Below, piece after piece: positions 18,603 through 29,640 of a stretch of DNA of 64,000 nucleotides. The notes beneath the pieces were generated by a model. That model did no database searches. It was not told the origin of the DNA and saw only the letters and a list, made by a program, of their open reading frames with translations. The DNA comes from Actinomycetes bacterium (lineage in GTDB: Bacteria; Actinomycetota; Coriobacteriia; Coriobacteriales; UBA8131): assembly GCA_009787085.1 (NCBI GenBank), contig WRGR01000046.1, positions 75,147 to 139,146 of the forward strand, written 5' to 3'. The translations under genes were made by a program, and so were the position numbers. Numbering within the stretch: the stretch's first letter is position 1; the number at the start of each line of letters is the position of its first letter.

Positions 18603-18703
18603 TTAAGGGTTGCTTATTTGTTCAAAACTACTTGAACTGAAAGCTAGACGAGCTCGTTACTTTCAGGTATTATTACATCCGCTGCTTTTGTGGCTCATAG
18701 CAC

Positions 18704-18780
18704 GGGGTGTTAGCTCAGTTGGTTAGAGCGCTGGCCTGTCAAGCCAGAGGTCGCGGGTTCAAGTCCCGTACATCCCGCCA
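18704..18780 (+). tRNA. tRNA-Asp (GTC), CCA encoded
   Basis: Cloverleaf GGGGTGTTAGCTCAGTTGGTTAGAGCGCTGGCCTGTCAAGCCAGAGGTCGCGGGTTCAAGTCCCGTACATCCCGCCA. Confidence 0.96.
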
Positions 18781-19029
18781 GTATTCTTGCAAATCCTTGT
18801 CTCCCCTGCCAACCGAATCATTTCTTGTTCATTGACCAGTCTTTGTTTTCTGAATCTCCCTAGTCACCTCTAAAAAGCGGTCTTTTGTTTTGTTGCTGGC
18901 CTATAGACCCATGGGTTGGCGGTCACGTCCACAGAGGCAACGGCATCTTTCCAACGGTCAATACCCAGAATACCAAAACTTTCAAGTATTTAACTATTTC
19001 CGAGATATTCAGGCTTGAAATGCGCTATA

Positions 19030-19195
19030 CTCAACCTGCGGATTTTGATTCAAGGGCGAAAGAAGGCTTTATGACTAATCTTACGAACCGCCCTTTTGCG
19101 CATAGAGCAGCGAAAGGGCATTGCGAAATCCGGCGGTAGCTCATCCTGGGGAAAGTGCCAAGGGTAACCTCGAAAGGTGACCCTTGGCACTTCTA
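19030..19195 (+). ncRNA. candidate unclassified structured ncRNA
   Basis: TATACT -10-like box, hairpin GCCCTTT..AAAGGGC, terminal hairpin AAGTGCCAAGGGT-A-ACCT-CGAA-AGGT-G-ACCCTTGGCACTT; no supported ORF. Confidence 0.3.
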
Positions 19196-19312
19196 GTTAC
19201 TGGCCATTCTTGGCCTTATCCATATCCGCAAGAATGTACCGGTCAATGCCGCCGCATCAGTTTATGCGCAGGACTATCCTGGAGTGTTTGGGATCAACGG
19301 CGGATAGCGTAT

Positions 19313-20260
19313 CTACTTGGCCTTATCCACATCCCCTTTAACCAGCTCACCAATCGCTCCAACAGTCGAAGCCAGCCCTTGCATTTCCAAGGGCATAAAG
19401 ATCTTCGTAGCATTGCCGTTGGCCACATACTTCAAAGTTTCCAAATAGCGAACTGTAAGCAGATCCTGCGTTGGATCACCATCGTGAATGGCCGAGAAGA
19501 CATTGCGGATAGCCTGTGCCTCACCCTCGGCAATGAGTATCTTCTGGGACCGTTCAGCATCGGCTATCTCTTTGATGGCGGTAGCCTTGCCCTCAGCCTC
19601 CAAGATGTCGCTTTGTTTGGTGCCTTCGGCGCGGGCAATCGCTGCCGCCCGGTCACCCTCGGCCTCCAAGATCATCGCCCGACGGTCGCGCTCGGCCTTC
19701 ATCTGACGGTGCATGGCCTGCGTCACGTCGGCCGGCGGCTCGATACGCTGCAGCTCGACGCGCACCACGCGCACCCCCCACTTATCGGTGGCCTCGTCCA
19801 AAATGTCCCGCAGGGTGATGTTGATCTTCTCACGGCTGGTCAGACAGTCGTCCAAGGACATCTCGCCAATGACATTACGCAGATTAGTCTGTGCCAGCTT
19901 GGTTGCTGCCAAATAAAAGTTAGTAACGTTGTAGATCAGCTTGAAAGGATCAGTGGCCTCATAGTAGACCACAGCATCAACCGTAACGGCCACGTTGTCC
20001 TTGGTGATGACCTCCTGTGGCGGCACGTCCACGACGTTTTCGCGCATGTCCACCTTTGTTACCCGGTCGATAAAGGGCACCAAGAGGTGTAACCCCGGCT
20101 CCCACACCGACTGGAACTTGCCGAGGCGCTCAACTACGCCCTTCTCGTACGGACGGATGATACGGATTGCCCGGATGGCAAAAATCAGTATCACTATCAG
20201 GATAATCGCACCGATTATCGCAGGACCACCGATATAACTGAATACGTCTTGCTCTCTCAT
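19313..20260 (-). CDS. SPFH/Band-7 (stomatin-like) protein
   Basis: [56 protein letters not shown]. Confidence 0.93.
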   Translation of the reverse strand: MREQDVFSYIGGPAIIGAIILIVILIFAIRAIRIIRPYEKGVVERLGKFQSVWEPGLHLLVPFIDRVTKVDMRENVVDVPPQEVITKDNVAVTVDAVVYYEATDPFKLIYNVTNFYLAATKLAQTNLRNVIGEMSLDDCLTSREKINITLRDILDEATDKWGVRVVRVELQRIEPPADVTQAMHRQMKAERDRRAMILEAEGDRAAAIARAEGTKQSDILEAEGKATAIKEIADAERSQKILIAEGEAQAIRNVFSAIHDGDPTQDLLTVRYLETLKYVANGNATKIFMPLEMQGLASTVGAIGELVKGDVDKAK

Positions 20261-20353
20261 GGTAATTCCCTTCCTTTGTGCGCCGTTCAGCTCGTGTGAG
20301 CCAATGTCGCCTAAGCCTCCAAGCTGTCAAATCACAGCTGTCAAACCCGGTAT

Positions 20354-20872
20354 TTATTGCTTTTGCACTATCAACTTGGTGCCTTCAACACGTAAAACCA
20401 TTATCTTGTCGCCAGGCTGCAAAACATCATCACCTTCAGTAGCCACGTTCCAAACCTCACGAATCACCCGCGCCCGGCTCTCACCGGAAGGTGCGGTTTG
20501 CTCCAAAATGACCCCATCACAGCCGATCAGCCGGTCAACGCCGCTTTTTTCTGTGGGAGCGTTCCTCTGCAAGCGTTTTGCCAAAGGACGCACCACCACT
20601 AAGGCGCTGATCGAGACAACGATGAACAGCACCCATTGCAGCCAAAGCTCGGCACCGAAGGCACAAGCGAATATAGAAACCGTGGCACCTACCGCAAAGG
20701 GCAGCAGGAAGAAGGTGAAGGTGAGCATTTCGCCAATGTAGAGAGCTGCAGCCAACACGATCCAGACCCATATCCAAGGATTAGAGAATACCGAAGCCAA
20801 GGCTCGTCTCCCTTCACTCGTTTTACACAGACAAGCATGGCAGGCCACCGGGATAAAGCGAGGCAAAACCAC
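20354..20872 (-). CDS. NfeD family protein
   Basis: C-terminal OB-fold (DRLIGCDGVILEQ...VWNVATEGDDVLQPGDKIMVLRVEGTKLIVQK) and adjacency to SPFH. Confidence 0.8.
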   Translation of the reverse strand: MVLPRFIPVACHACLCKTSEGRRALASVFSNPWIWVWIVLAAALYIGEMLTFTFFLLPFAVGATVSIFACAFGAELWLQWVLFIVVSISALVVVRPLAKRLQRNAPTEKSGVDRLIGCDGVILEQTAPSGESRARVIREVWNVATEGDDVLQPGDKIMVLRVEGTKLIVQKQ

Positions 20873-20899
20873 GCCTGCTTCATTATGTCATAAGTAGTC

Positions 20900-21277
20900 A
20901 TGGCCGATGCTGGGGAAGCAAGAGAGATACTCCTGCGGAGCCAAAACGGCGAGTTCGCCTGCCGCTTCACCGCCAACGCCGCGACGGACATCTTCTGCCT
21001 TTATAGCAAAGTACGTAGTTTGGGGTCGGCAAGGCGGGTGCTGGACTTTCTGCTCGCCACCTACGAAGTTGTTGCGGTCACACACTAGGACTGCATCAGC
21101 GCCATGTCCCTGCCTATGGAAGACTTCGAAGACGCGCTGGTCTCCATTTGTGCGGAGAAGGCCGGGGTTAACTGCATTGTCAGCCGTGACGAAAAGTACC
21201 TGCAAAGCAGCTCGCCTGTCAAAGTAGTAGCATTGAAGGACTTCCTCGCGCTCAGCCCTGCAGGGCACGCTGAGTAG
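20900..21277 (+). pseudogene. PIN-domain (VapC-like) toxin remnant, N-terminally truncated with one in-frame TAG
   Basis: ILLRSQNGEFACRFTANAATDIFCLYSKV...LLATYEVVAVTH*DCISAMSLPMEDFEDALVSICAEKAGVNCIVSRDEKYLQSSSPVKVVALKDFL in one frame. Confidence 0.75.
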
Positions 21278-21789
21278 ACAACCACTGAATCTAAGGACAC
21301 AGGATGAGTGAGTCATAGCCGGGCGTGCGCAACCACCACCATCCAGTCGAACCTTTATAAAGACTAGAGGAGTTCTTGCAGCGAAGACTGGGCGTACGCC
21401 CCCTCGCGAACAGAAAAGGCTGGGCTATCAGACTGGCTCCGCATTGACGTATCTCGAACACTGCTGGCCAAGGGGTCGGATCCCGGCTTTGTCGCCGAGG
21501 TCACCGGCCTTGCATGGCAGACGTGCTCAAGTTGCAGCCCGGGGTCAGTCGAGGCACCTAACGGCCAAGCTGCCTTATAGGCCGGCCAAGCCGACTGGCA
21601 TCTGCAGCTGGGGAGACGCCGGTTAGTCCCAAACTGCAGTCATGGACGGCCTGAACAGTAGCCTTGCCCTTGTTCTGCGCTGCTGCGCGGCATGGTCAAT
21701 CGGCACCGCTCTAGGATGTTATAATCGTATGCCGCCTAGGGAAGTGCTTGCGGCGGGCTTTATTACTACAGACCCCCTTTGGAGATTCA

Positions 21790-23865
21790 GTGCGCGAACA
21801 AATTGAGTCCATTGTCACTGCTGCGGTCTTTGCTAGCTTGCCGGATATCGGCTTTAGCAGAGACGGAGCACCGCTTGCTGGCGGCGATGTGTTTCAGACT
21901 GGTTCTGGAGCTGCTGGGGTAGGAGCCGCCAGTGCCGCGCAGCCAGCAGAGACAACGTCAGCCACAGTCGAGCCGGCCGAGACACCGCCGACCACCATCG
22001 AGCTGCCCTTGGATATCGTCGAGCGACCCCGGGACAAGGCGCATGGCGATTGGGCATCGACGGTGGCCCTGAAGCTTGCTGGCCAGCTGCACACCAACCC
22101 GCGCCAGCTAGCAGAGACCATTGCCAGCCATATCCAAGCCGACTGGCGGATCGCCGCCGTCGAAGTGGCCGGCCCGGGGTTTATCAACCTGACACTATCT
22201 GCCGCCGCCTTACACTGCCTGGTCCAAGATGCCCGCGAACAGGGCAGCGATTTCGCCCGCAACAACATTGGTGCTGGTCGGAGTGTTAACGTTGAGTTCA
22301 TCTCCGCCAACCCCACCGGCCCTATGCACGTTGGCCACGGCCGCTGGGCGGCTTTGGGCAATGCGCTCTGCAATGTATTGGAACACTCAGGATGGCAAGT
22401 GACGCGAGAGTTCTACGTAAACGATGCCGGCCATCAGATGGATGTCTTCGGCCAGTCCGTGCTGCTGCGTTATTGTGAGCTGTTGGGAGAGTCGCCGGAT
22501 TGTCCAGAGGAGTTCTACGGCGGTGCTTATGTTCGTGACATCGCCCAAGCCATACTGGCTGCCGATGGTGATAAATGGCTGGCCGTAGGCGACCCCGAGC
22601 GGCTGATGCACTTCCGGGAATTCGCCTACCAACAGATGTTGGCGGCGATGCAGGCGCTCTGCGAGCGTATCGGTGTGCATTTCGACCTCTGGTCGAGCGA
22701 GCGCCGCCTTTATCAGCCTGTAACGACCTACGCCAGCGGCATTGCCACCAGCAGCGTTGCCGCTGGTGCCGCCGTTGGCGCGACCGACACTGCCGCTAGC
22801 GCCGCCGCCGCCGCTGGTGCCGCCGCCGTTACAGGCGATAGCGCCGCCGCTGGCAACACCGCTGCGGCCGCTAGCGCCGCCGCCGCCGCTGGTGCCGCCG
22901 CCGCCGCTGACACCGCTGCTGCTGCTGGCGGCTCAGCTAGCGCCGCCGCCGCTGGCAGCCCCGCCGCCGCCCGCTCGCCGCTGCAAGTCGCCCTCGCCCG
23001 CCTGCAAGCATCTGGCTACCTGTACCAAAAAGACGGTGCCACCTGGTTTCGCAGTACCGATTTCGGCGACGACAAGAACAGGGTGCTGGTCAAGGCTGAC
23101 GGCAGCTACACCTACTTTGCCCCAGATATCGCCTACCATCTGGAGAAGTGCGAACGCCTAGCCCCAACCGACGGAAAACCAGCAGGCAGCGAGTACCTGA
23201 TCGATATCTGGGGAGCCGACCATCACGGCTATGTAGCTAGAATGCAAGCGGCGCTGGCTGCCCTTGGACATCAAGGCTGCCTGAGTGTGCTGCTTGGCCA
23301 GTTGGTGAACCTTTTCCGGGATGGCGAGGCAGTGCGGATGAGCAAACGCAGCGGCGAGATGGTCAGCTTCGAGGAGCTGATCGATGAGGTTGGCGCCGAT
23401 GCCACCAAGTACCTGATGCTCACTCGCTCCAGCGAACAGACTATCGACTTTGACATCGAGGCCGCCAAACGCGCCGATGCCTCCAACCCCGTGTACTACG
23501 TGCAGTACGCTCACGCCCGCATCTGCTCGCTTTTACAGAAAGCTGCAGAACAGGGCGTAACGGCGACGGCCGGCCATCTTGAACTGTTGATCGACCCCTC
23601 CGAGCTGGAGCTAGCACGAACCTTTGGCCGCCTCGCAGACGTGGTGGAGAGCGCCGCCCGTGACCTCGCCCCCTTCCGACTGACACATTACGCCGAAGAG
23701 CTGGCCGCTGCTTTCCACAGTTTTTACAACCGCTGCCAAATCCTTGGCGAAGCGAAGAATAACCGCCCGCTAGCCGAAGCCCGCCTCTATCTGGCCGATG
23801 CCTGCCGCAGCGTCTTGCAGTTGGTGTTGGGCCTGCTGGGTGTCAGTGCGCCGGAGAAGATGTAG
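21790..23865 (+). CDS. argS: arginyl-tRNA synthetase with large Ala-rich insertion
   Basis: EFISANPTGPMHVGHGRWAALGNAL, FYVNDAGHQM, SDYFAPDIAYHLEK-type, MSKRSGEMV; insertion encoded at about 22735-22985. Confidence 0.95.
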   Translation: MREQIESIVTAAVFASLPDIGFSRDGAPLAGGDVFQTGSGAAGVGAASAAQPAETTSATVEPAETPPTTIELPLDIVERPRDKAHGDWASTVALKLAGQLHTNPRQLAETIASHIQADWRIAAVEVAGPGFINLTLSAAALHCLVQDAREQGSDFARNNIGAGRSVNVEFISANPTGPMHVGHGRWAALGNALCNVLEHSGWQVTREFYVNDAGHQMDVFGQSVLLRYCELLGESPDCPEEFYGGAYVRDIAQAILAADGDKWLAVGDPERLMHFREFAYQQMLAAMQALCERIGVHFDLWSSERRLYQPVTTYASGIATSSVAAGAAVGATDTAASAAAAAGAAAVTGDSAAAGNTAAAASAAAAAGAAAAADTAAAAGGSASAAAAGSPAAARSPLQVALARLQASGYLYQKDGATWFRSTDFGDDKNRVLVKADGSYTYFAPDIAYHLEKCERLAPTDGKPAGSEYLIDIWGADHHGYVARMQAALAALGHQGCLSVLLGQLVNLFRDGEAVRMSKRSGEMVSFEELIDEVGADATKYLMLTRSSEQTIDFDIEAAKRADASNPVYYVQYAHARICSLLQKAAEQGVTATAGHLELLIDPSELELARTFGRLADVVESAARDLAPFRLTHYAEELAAAFHSFYNRCQILGEAKNNRPLAEARLYLADACRSVLQLVLGLLGVSAPEKM

Positions 23866-23901
23866 ACTAAACAGCCAGTGACATGACCGGAAAGGATGAT
23901 A

Positions 23902-25269
23902 ATGGCTGACCTTGCACATGACCCCAACGCCCGCGCCGACGGGCGGCACACACTGGAGTTGGGCGGCGTTTTGCCCAGCCATATCGGCATCAACGCCGCT
24001 GGGCATCTGAGCCTTGCCAACGTCGACCTAGTCGATCTGGCAAAACTGCATGGCACTGCCCTCTACGTGATGGACGAAGCGCAGATCCGCTGCCAACTGC
24101 TGGCCTACGAGAGCGCCCTGGCCAGCCGCTGGCCGGACTTCGAGGTAGCCTATGCCGGCAAGGCCTTCCTCTGCAAGGCGATGTGCAAACTGGTGGCCGA
24201 AGAGGGCGGCTGGCTGGATGTCAGCAGCGGCGGCGAGCTGGCCTGTGCTTTGGCGGCCGGCTTCGACCCCTCCCAGATCATCGCCCATGGCAACAACAAA
24301 ACCGAACACGAACTGGGCGAGGCGATCACCGCTGGCATCGGCCGCATCGCCTGTGACAGCTTCGAAGAAATCGAGCGCATCGAGCGGCTGGCGGCAGCGG
24401 CCCAACGTATTCAGCAGGTCTACCTGCGCGTCAAGCCCGGTGTCGTCGCCGACACCCATAGCCACATCCAGACCGGCAAGCAGGACAGCAAGTTCGGCTT
24501 CGGCCTGAGCGACGGCTGGGCGGCAGCGGCTGTGGAGCAGGCCATGAACGCCGGGCACATCGAGCTGGCCGGCCTGCACTTCCACATCGGCTCGCAGATA
24601 TTCGCCTTCGACTCCTACGAGAAGGCCATCGAGGCGCTCTTCGACTTCATCGCTCACACTTGGGCAACCTACCGCTGGCTGCCCGCCGAGATCGACCTAG
24701 GCGGCGGCATCGGCGTTGCCTATCAGGCCACCGACCGGCCGGAGAGCATCGAGCAGTTCGCAGAGACGATCTGCTCCGCCCTTGAGCGTCAGTGCCAGCG
24801 GCTCGGCATCGATGCGGCCAAAATCAAGCTGGTGGTGGAACCGGGGCGCTCGATAGTGGCCAATGCCGGTGTCACGCTGTACACAGTGGGTGCCATCAAG
24901 CGCCTGGAAGGCATCCGCAACTACCTGGCGGTGGACGGCGGCATGGCCGACAATATCCGCCCCGCACTCTACAACGCGCACTACGAGTGCGCCGTCGCCG
25001 ACCGTGCCGCCGAGCCGCGCAGCGAGCTTGTGACCGTGGTCGGCAAGCACTGCGAGAGCGGCGACGTGCTGATCATCGATGCCAGCATCCAGCCCCCAAA
25101 GGTCGGCGACACCTTGGCGGTGTTCGCCACCGGAGCATATAATCAGAGCATGGCCAGCAACTACAACAAACAGCCTCGTCCGGCCGTGCTTTGGCTGCGC
25201 GATGGTGAAGTGCGCCAAGTCGTGCGACGCGAAACCTACGACGACCTGCTCACCTGCGATATGGGATAG
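23902..25269 (+). CDS. lysA: diaminopimelate decarboxylase
   Basis: VAYAGKAFLCKAMCKLV, GLHFHIGSQI, EPGRSIVANAG, CESGDVL. Confidence 0.96.
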   Translation: MADLAHDPNARADGRHTLELGGVLPSHIGINAAGHLSLANVDLVDLAKLHGTALYVMDEAQIRCQLLAYESALASRWPDFEVAYAGKAFLCKAMCKLVAEEGGWLDVSSGGELACALAAGFDPSQIIAHGNNKTEHELGEAITAGIGRIACDSFEEIERIERLAAAAQRIQQVYLRVKPGVVADTHSHIQTGKQDSKFGFGLSDGWAAAAVEQAMNAGHIELAGLHFHIGSQIFAFDSYEKAIEALFDFIAHTWATYRWLPAEIDLGGGIGVAYQATDRPESIEQFAETICSALERQCQRLGIDAAKIKLVVEPGRSIVANAGVTLYTVGAIKRLEGIRNYLAVDGGMADNIRPALYNAHYECAVADRAAEPRSELVTVVGKHCESGDVLIIDASIQPPKVGDTLAVFATGAYNQSMASNYNKQPRPAVLWLRDGEVRQVVRRETYDDLLTCDMG

Positions 25270-25280
25270 AAAGGAAGACT

Positions 25281-26570
25281 ATGAAGACCATCGGCATCGG
25301 CATACTTGGCTTGGGGACAGTGGGCAGCGGCGTGGTGCGCGTCCTGCAAAAGCACCACGACGACTTTTTACGCGACCAGGAGATCGACCTCAAGCTGGTG
25401 GCGGTCAGCTCCCGCCGCGACATCCAAGCCCGCCAACTCGGCTTGGCTGACATCTACAGCCCCGACCCCAGCCATGTCACAGCCAACCCGGAGGTAGACA
25501 TCGCCGTGGAGCTGATCGGCGGCACCGATGCGGCCTACCAGCACATACAAGCAGCCCTGCGAGCCAACAAGAGTGTGGTCACTGCCAATAAGGCCCTGAT
25601 TGCCACCCATGGCCGCGAGCTGATGAGCCTGGCCGCCGAGCACTGTGTCGAGCTGGCCTTCGAGGCGGCAGTCGGTGGTGGCATCCCGATCATCGGACCT
25701 TTGCGCCACAACCTGGCCTCCAACCGCATTCTCTCGATCATCGGCATCGTCAACGGCACCACCAACTACATGCTCGGCCGGATGTCCGATGCCGGGCTGG
25801 ACTACGCCACTGCCCTAGCCGAGGCCCAGGAGCTGGGCTATGCCGAGGCCGACCCGGCCGCCGATGTCGAGGGCCTGGATGCCGCTGCCAAGATAGCCAT
25901 CCTGGCGACCATCGCTTACAACACCGACATCCGCCTAGAGCAGGTGCCAACCCAAGGCATCAGCTCCCTGACACCGACCGATATGCAGGCCGCCGCCGAG
26001 GCCGGCTACGTGGTCAAGCTGCTGGCTGTAGCCAACCGCAGCGCCGAGGGCATAGATATCCGGGTACACCCGGCAATGGTCGAACAAAGCCACCCGCTGG
26101 CCTCGGTCACAGGTGTCTTCAACGCCATCTACGTGGTCGGCGATGCCGTGGGCGAGACGATGTTCTACGGGCGCGGTGCCGGCGAGGAGCCGACGGCCTC
26201 GTCGGTGGTCGGCGATCTGATCGAGCTGGCCAGACATCAGACCTACCAAAAAGTAATCGCCCAGCCGGTCTGGGACACCGAAGACTTGCCGCTAGCCGAC
26301 GGCGGCAAGATAGCCAGCCGCTTCTACCTGCGTCTGCCGGTACTGGACAAGCCGGGCACCCTGGCGACCAGTGCCAGCGTCTTCGCCAAGCACGGCATTT
26401 CCGTGGCCTCCATGGTGCAGCACGGTGCCCGTGACGGTCAAGCTGAGCTGATCTACTTCACCCATTTGGCACCAACGGCAGCGGTCGAAACCGCCTTGAC
26501 CGAGCTGACCGCCTCCGGCCTGCTGACCAACGCCCCCTCCTGCATCCGCACCATGAACGCCGGGGAATAG
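25281..26570 (+). CDS. hom: homoserine dehydrogenase
   Basis: GILGLGTVGSGVVRVL, FEAAVGGGIPIIGPLRHNLASNRILSIIGIVNGTTNYML, C-terminal ACT. Confidence 0.97.
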   Translation: MKTIGIGILGLGTVGSGVVRVLQKHHDDFLRDQEIDLKLVAVSSRRDIQARQLGLADIYSPDPSHVTANPEVDIAVELIGGTDAAYQHIQAALRANKSVVTANKALIATHGRELMSLAAEHCVELAFEAAVGGGIPIIGPLRHNLASNRILSIIGIVNGTTNYMLGRMSDAGLDYATALAEAQELGYAEADPAADVEGLDAAAKIAILATIAYNTDIRLEQVPTQGISSLTPTDMQAAAEAGYVVKLLAVANRSAEGIDIRVHPAMVEQSHPLASVTGVFNAIYVVGDAVGETMFYGRGAGEEPTASSVVGDLIELARHQTYQKVIAQPVWDTEDLPLADGGKIASRFYLRLPVLDKPGTLATSASVFAKHGISVASMVQHGARDGQAELIYFTHLAPTAAVETALTELTASGLLTNAPSCIRTMNAGE

Positions 26571-26589
26571 CAGTAGGGCGAGGGCAAAG

Positions 26590-27067
26590 CGGAGGAGAAG
26601 GAACGGGGCACCAGTTTTGCCAGTTAATCTGATCCAGATAAAAGCTGCTGACGTAGCCCCCTTCCGGCTGCCTGTTGTTGTAGGTCGTGATTTTGAAATA
26701 GTACTGCTTGCCCGCCTGTAGCCGATAGGTCAGAATCCGAAAAGCCCCAACCGTGTACACGTCGCCGATGGCCTTGTCGCTTTTGCCGTCATATGGCGGG
26801 ACTGCCAGCTTTGAAGTATCTTTAACGGTAGACCAATGCAGATCGCTGATGTCAAAACAATAGGCGTAACAACTGCTGCCGCTGTTCTGACCGGCCTTGA
26901 AGTCCACGTAATAAGTTCTGACCTCTTCCCCAGAATAGAAAGCACTAAAGTCAGTACCCGGCGTCATATCGGCCACGTAGTAATGCCAATCAAGATCATC
27001 ACGGCGGATCTTCTTGCCTTTTGCCAGCCTATGATCAAATTGGTCATAATTGACTCCATTCTGCCGC
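26590..27067 (-). pseudogene. C-terminal remnant of a secreted/surface protein
   Basis: Frame NYDQFDHRLAKGKKIRRDDLDWHYYVADMTPGTDFSAFYSGEEVRTYYVDFKAG...GGYVSSFYLDQINW, preceded by in-frame TAG, runs into hom antisense. Confidence 0.5.
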
Positions 27068-27207
27068 TACGCGGCAGCACAAACTGGATTGGAAAATTAG
27101 CGACGCGGAGCTCTTGGGACTATAAGGTTTCTCGCCGACACGAACGTTTTAATTTGGCAACAAACGAGTAAGCGAGCAACAGAACAAGAGGGAAGAGGGC
27201 AAACATC

Positions 27208-28392
27208 ATGGCAGAACAACCAAGCCGGCAGTCAGGCCGGCAGTCAAGCCAGCAGTCAAACCAACAGTCAGGCCGGCTACCAAGTCGCCGCTCGACATCG
27301 CCTTCGCGGCTTAAGGCAGCGGCAACGTTGCGGCACCCTGAATCGTGGGATGCCAACTGGATGATGCTCAGGGAGTGGAGCTTCTCCGTCGCGGGGGCCG
27401 CCGTTTTGCTCTTGTTCGAGTTGGCCTTCCAGCCGCCGCTCACTGCCCCGGTGGACGGGCGTGCGGCTCAGATGTGAACATCGCTCAGTCATCTGGCACC
27501 GACCTACCTTGAGGGGCTAGGCTCGCTGGCGGGCATCGTTGCCTTGCCGGTGACGCTGTTCATCGCCGTCGCACTGAGCGATGCCGGCGTGTTCAGCACG
27601 CCTTGGACGCAGCAGACCCGCACCCGGGCAGCACTGTTGCTGCGCTGGTCGTCGCGCATCGTGTCTGTGCTCAGCTGGTGCTTCATCCCCACCTTGGTAG
27701 TGCTGGGCACGCCGATCCTCGGCATCGTCGGATCGCTGGGGGTCCAAGTGCTCTGTGCCTACACTGCCGTCATGGCGGTGACCGAACAGACCTCTGCCAC
27801 CTCCCATGAAGCCATCACACGGCAATGAGGCCAATTCCAAACCGCTCGGGATGCTCTGGCCGAGACCCCGCAGAGCTGGCCGCCACCTTGGCCATGGTGG
27901 CGGCCAGCCACCCAGTCTGCGAGGAACCTCGTAGTCTGGGGCGTGGCTGCCGTGGCCGTATCCGGAATACCCGCCCTGGTCTTCGGCCAAATATCACCCG
28001 GGCATCTCTGGGAGCTGGCCATCTGCGTAGGCTTCAGCTCGGTCTGCATGGCCTTGCTGCCGGCAGGCATCCGCAGCTCAGCCAGCGCCAAGCGCAGCGC
28101 TGCCCGTTCCACAGCGATGACTGTGGCCACCGGAATCATTATGATCCCAGTGTTGATACTGGCCACCAACCTGCTGTACCATAGCGATGCCTTGGATGCT
28201 GTAGCCTTTGAGGCCTGGGCACTCCTGCCCCTAGCGGTGACCGTGGCCGTCTATGCCTGGATAAGCGCTTTCACAGAGAGGCTGGCGCTTTTCGTACCCA
28301 CGCGAATCACGGCCCTGGACCGGGAGATCGATAGGCTTGGCAGACAGCAGACCCTGGCTCAAGAGCTGATAGACGCTCAACAGGCCAAGTGA
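27208..28392 (+). pseudogene. multi-TM membrane protein ORF interrupted by two in-frame TGA codons (27475, 27826)
   Basis: Three ORFs (27208..27477, 27544..27828, 27943..28392) are all in one frame; the frame is open between them except for the two TGAs. Confidence 0.7.
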
Positions 28393-29640
28393 GATGACAA
28401 GGCTGCAAAGTCAAGCCGACAATAACTGCAGTTTGGAGTTGATCGGCGTCTAGGCAAACGCCGATCAACCGCCACTGTGGCGTCCGGCTGCGCAGCACCT
28501 ACCGTAGCACCTGTTGGCCGGTTGCGCGAGGTGACGGGCGCTCCCCATGTCCCAACCTTGTAGCTGGTCACATCTTGGTTGACATAAGTGTAGCCCGCAG
28601 GCCTGACACCGGTGGTGTTGGAAACGGTGTCAACCCTGTTCTCCTGGGTACGGAAGCGGTACTCGGTCACCGGCTCGTCCTTCGTCTCAACCTGATAGCT
28701 GCTTGAGCCGTTCACGCCACCGGGCAGCTGCGATATGGGCATCCACTGCGACCACTCCGGCTCGCCAACACATACTGTGATGGTCACGGTGTTGCCGGCG
28801 ACCCGCTGAGTGCCAGCACTCGGGTTTTGGGCGATCACGCCCCTAGCCGCACCAACAGCTTTCTTCTGAACCACCTTAGGAGTCAGACCAACGGCACTGA
28901 TCTTGCCCTTGGCATCGGACTCGCTCATGCCGATAATGTTGGGTACTGTGGCCTTGGCAGCCGCCGCAGAGGCCTCGGGGTTCTTGTTGCCACCAGTGGC
29001 GCTGCTACTGCCAGCATACTCCAGCTTATAGGCTATCCTCGCCTTGTCCAGCAGCTTCTTGGCCGCCTCCCAAGACATGAAAACGACATCTGGCATCAAC
29101 AACTGCTTTACCTTCTGAGGAGCACCGCCGCTGATCACCACGTACAAGGGGTTGCCCTTGAAGCTCGATGGCGAAATGCTGCCGCGACAACCTATCGTCG
29201 TCAAAGGAGAGGTTGTTCTCCTGAGAGCGGCCAACAAAGACGCTTTTATGGATATCCAAGGCCACCTTGGTCGACTTGCCCCGAGCATCGGTGACGATCA
29301 GGCAGATCTGATCGGACTCCGGGGTCGAGAAGTGCTGCTTGAACTCCACGGCATCGCCAAAGCCGATCTTGCCGTCTACTTTGACGATGCCCTTGTGCTT
29401 GCGAACCACCCTGAACACCACCAGCAAGATGATCAGGATGGCGATGATCAAGAGCAACCACCAGAAGTCGAAGAAGAGGCTGATGAAGAAGCGTTCTACC
29501 GGTGAGCGACCGGCGAAATGAAAGATCGCCGGCTGGTTGTCGACCAGGTGCGCTTCTTGGCTGTTGTCTGTGACTTGCGGCAAGAAGCTGATGTTGCAGT
29601 CACCGGTGAACAGCCGCTCGCTGAACTCTAGGTCAACTCG
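28377..29640 (-). pseudogene. TM-FHA-PASTA protein remnant, frameshifted/deleted inside FHA domain
   Basis: Frame 1: WWLLLIIAILIILLVVFRVVRK...VFVGRSQENNLSFDDDRLSRQHFAIEL; frame 2: ...GNPLYVVISGG...PNIIGMSESDAKGKISAVGLTPKVVQKKAVGAARGVIAQNPSAGTQRVAGNTVTITV (PASTA). Confidence 0.7.

Noticed and set aside
27475-27828. Selenoprotein interpretation of the two in-frame TGAs
   Set aside because: No SECIS-like hairpin or redox motif recognised next to either TGA; neighbouring genes are also decayed, so nonsense mutation is simpler.
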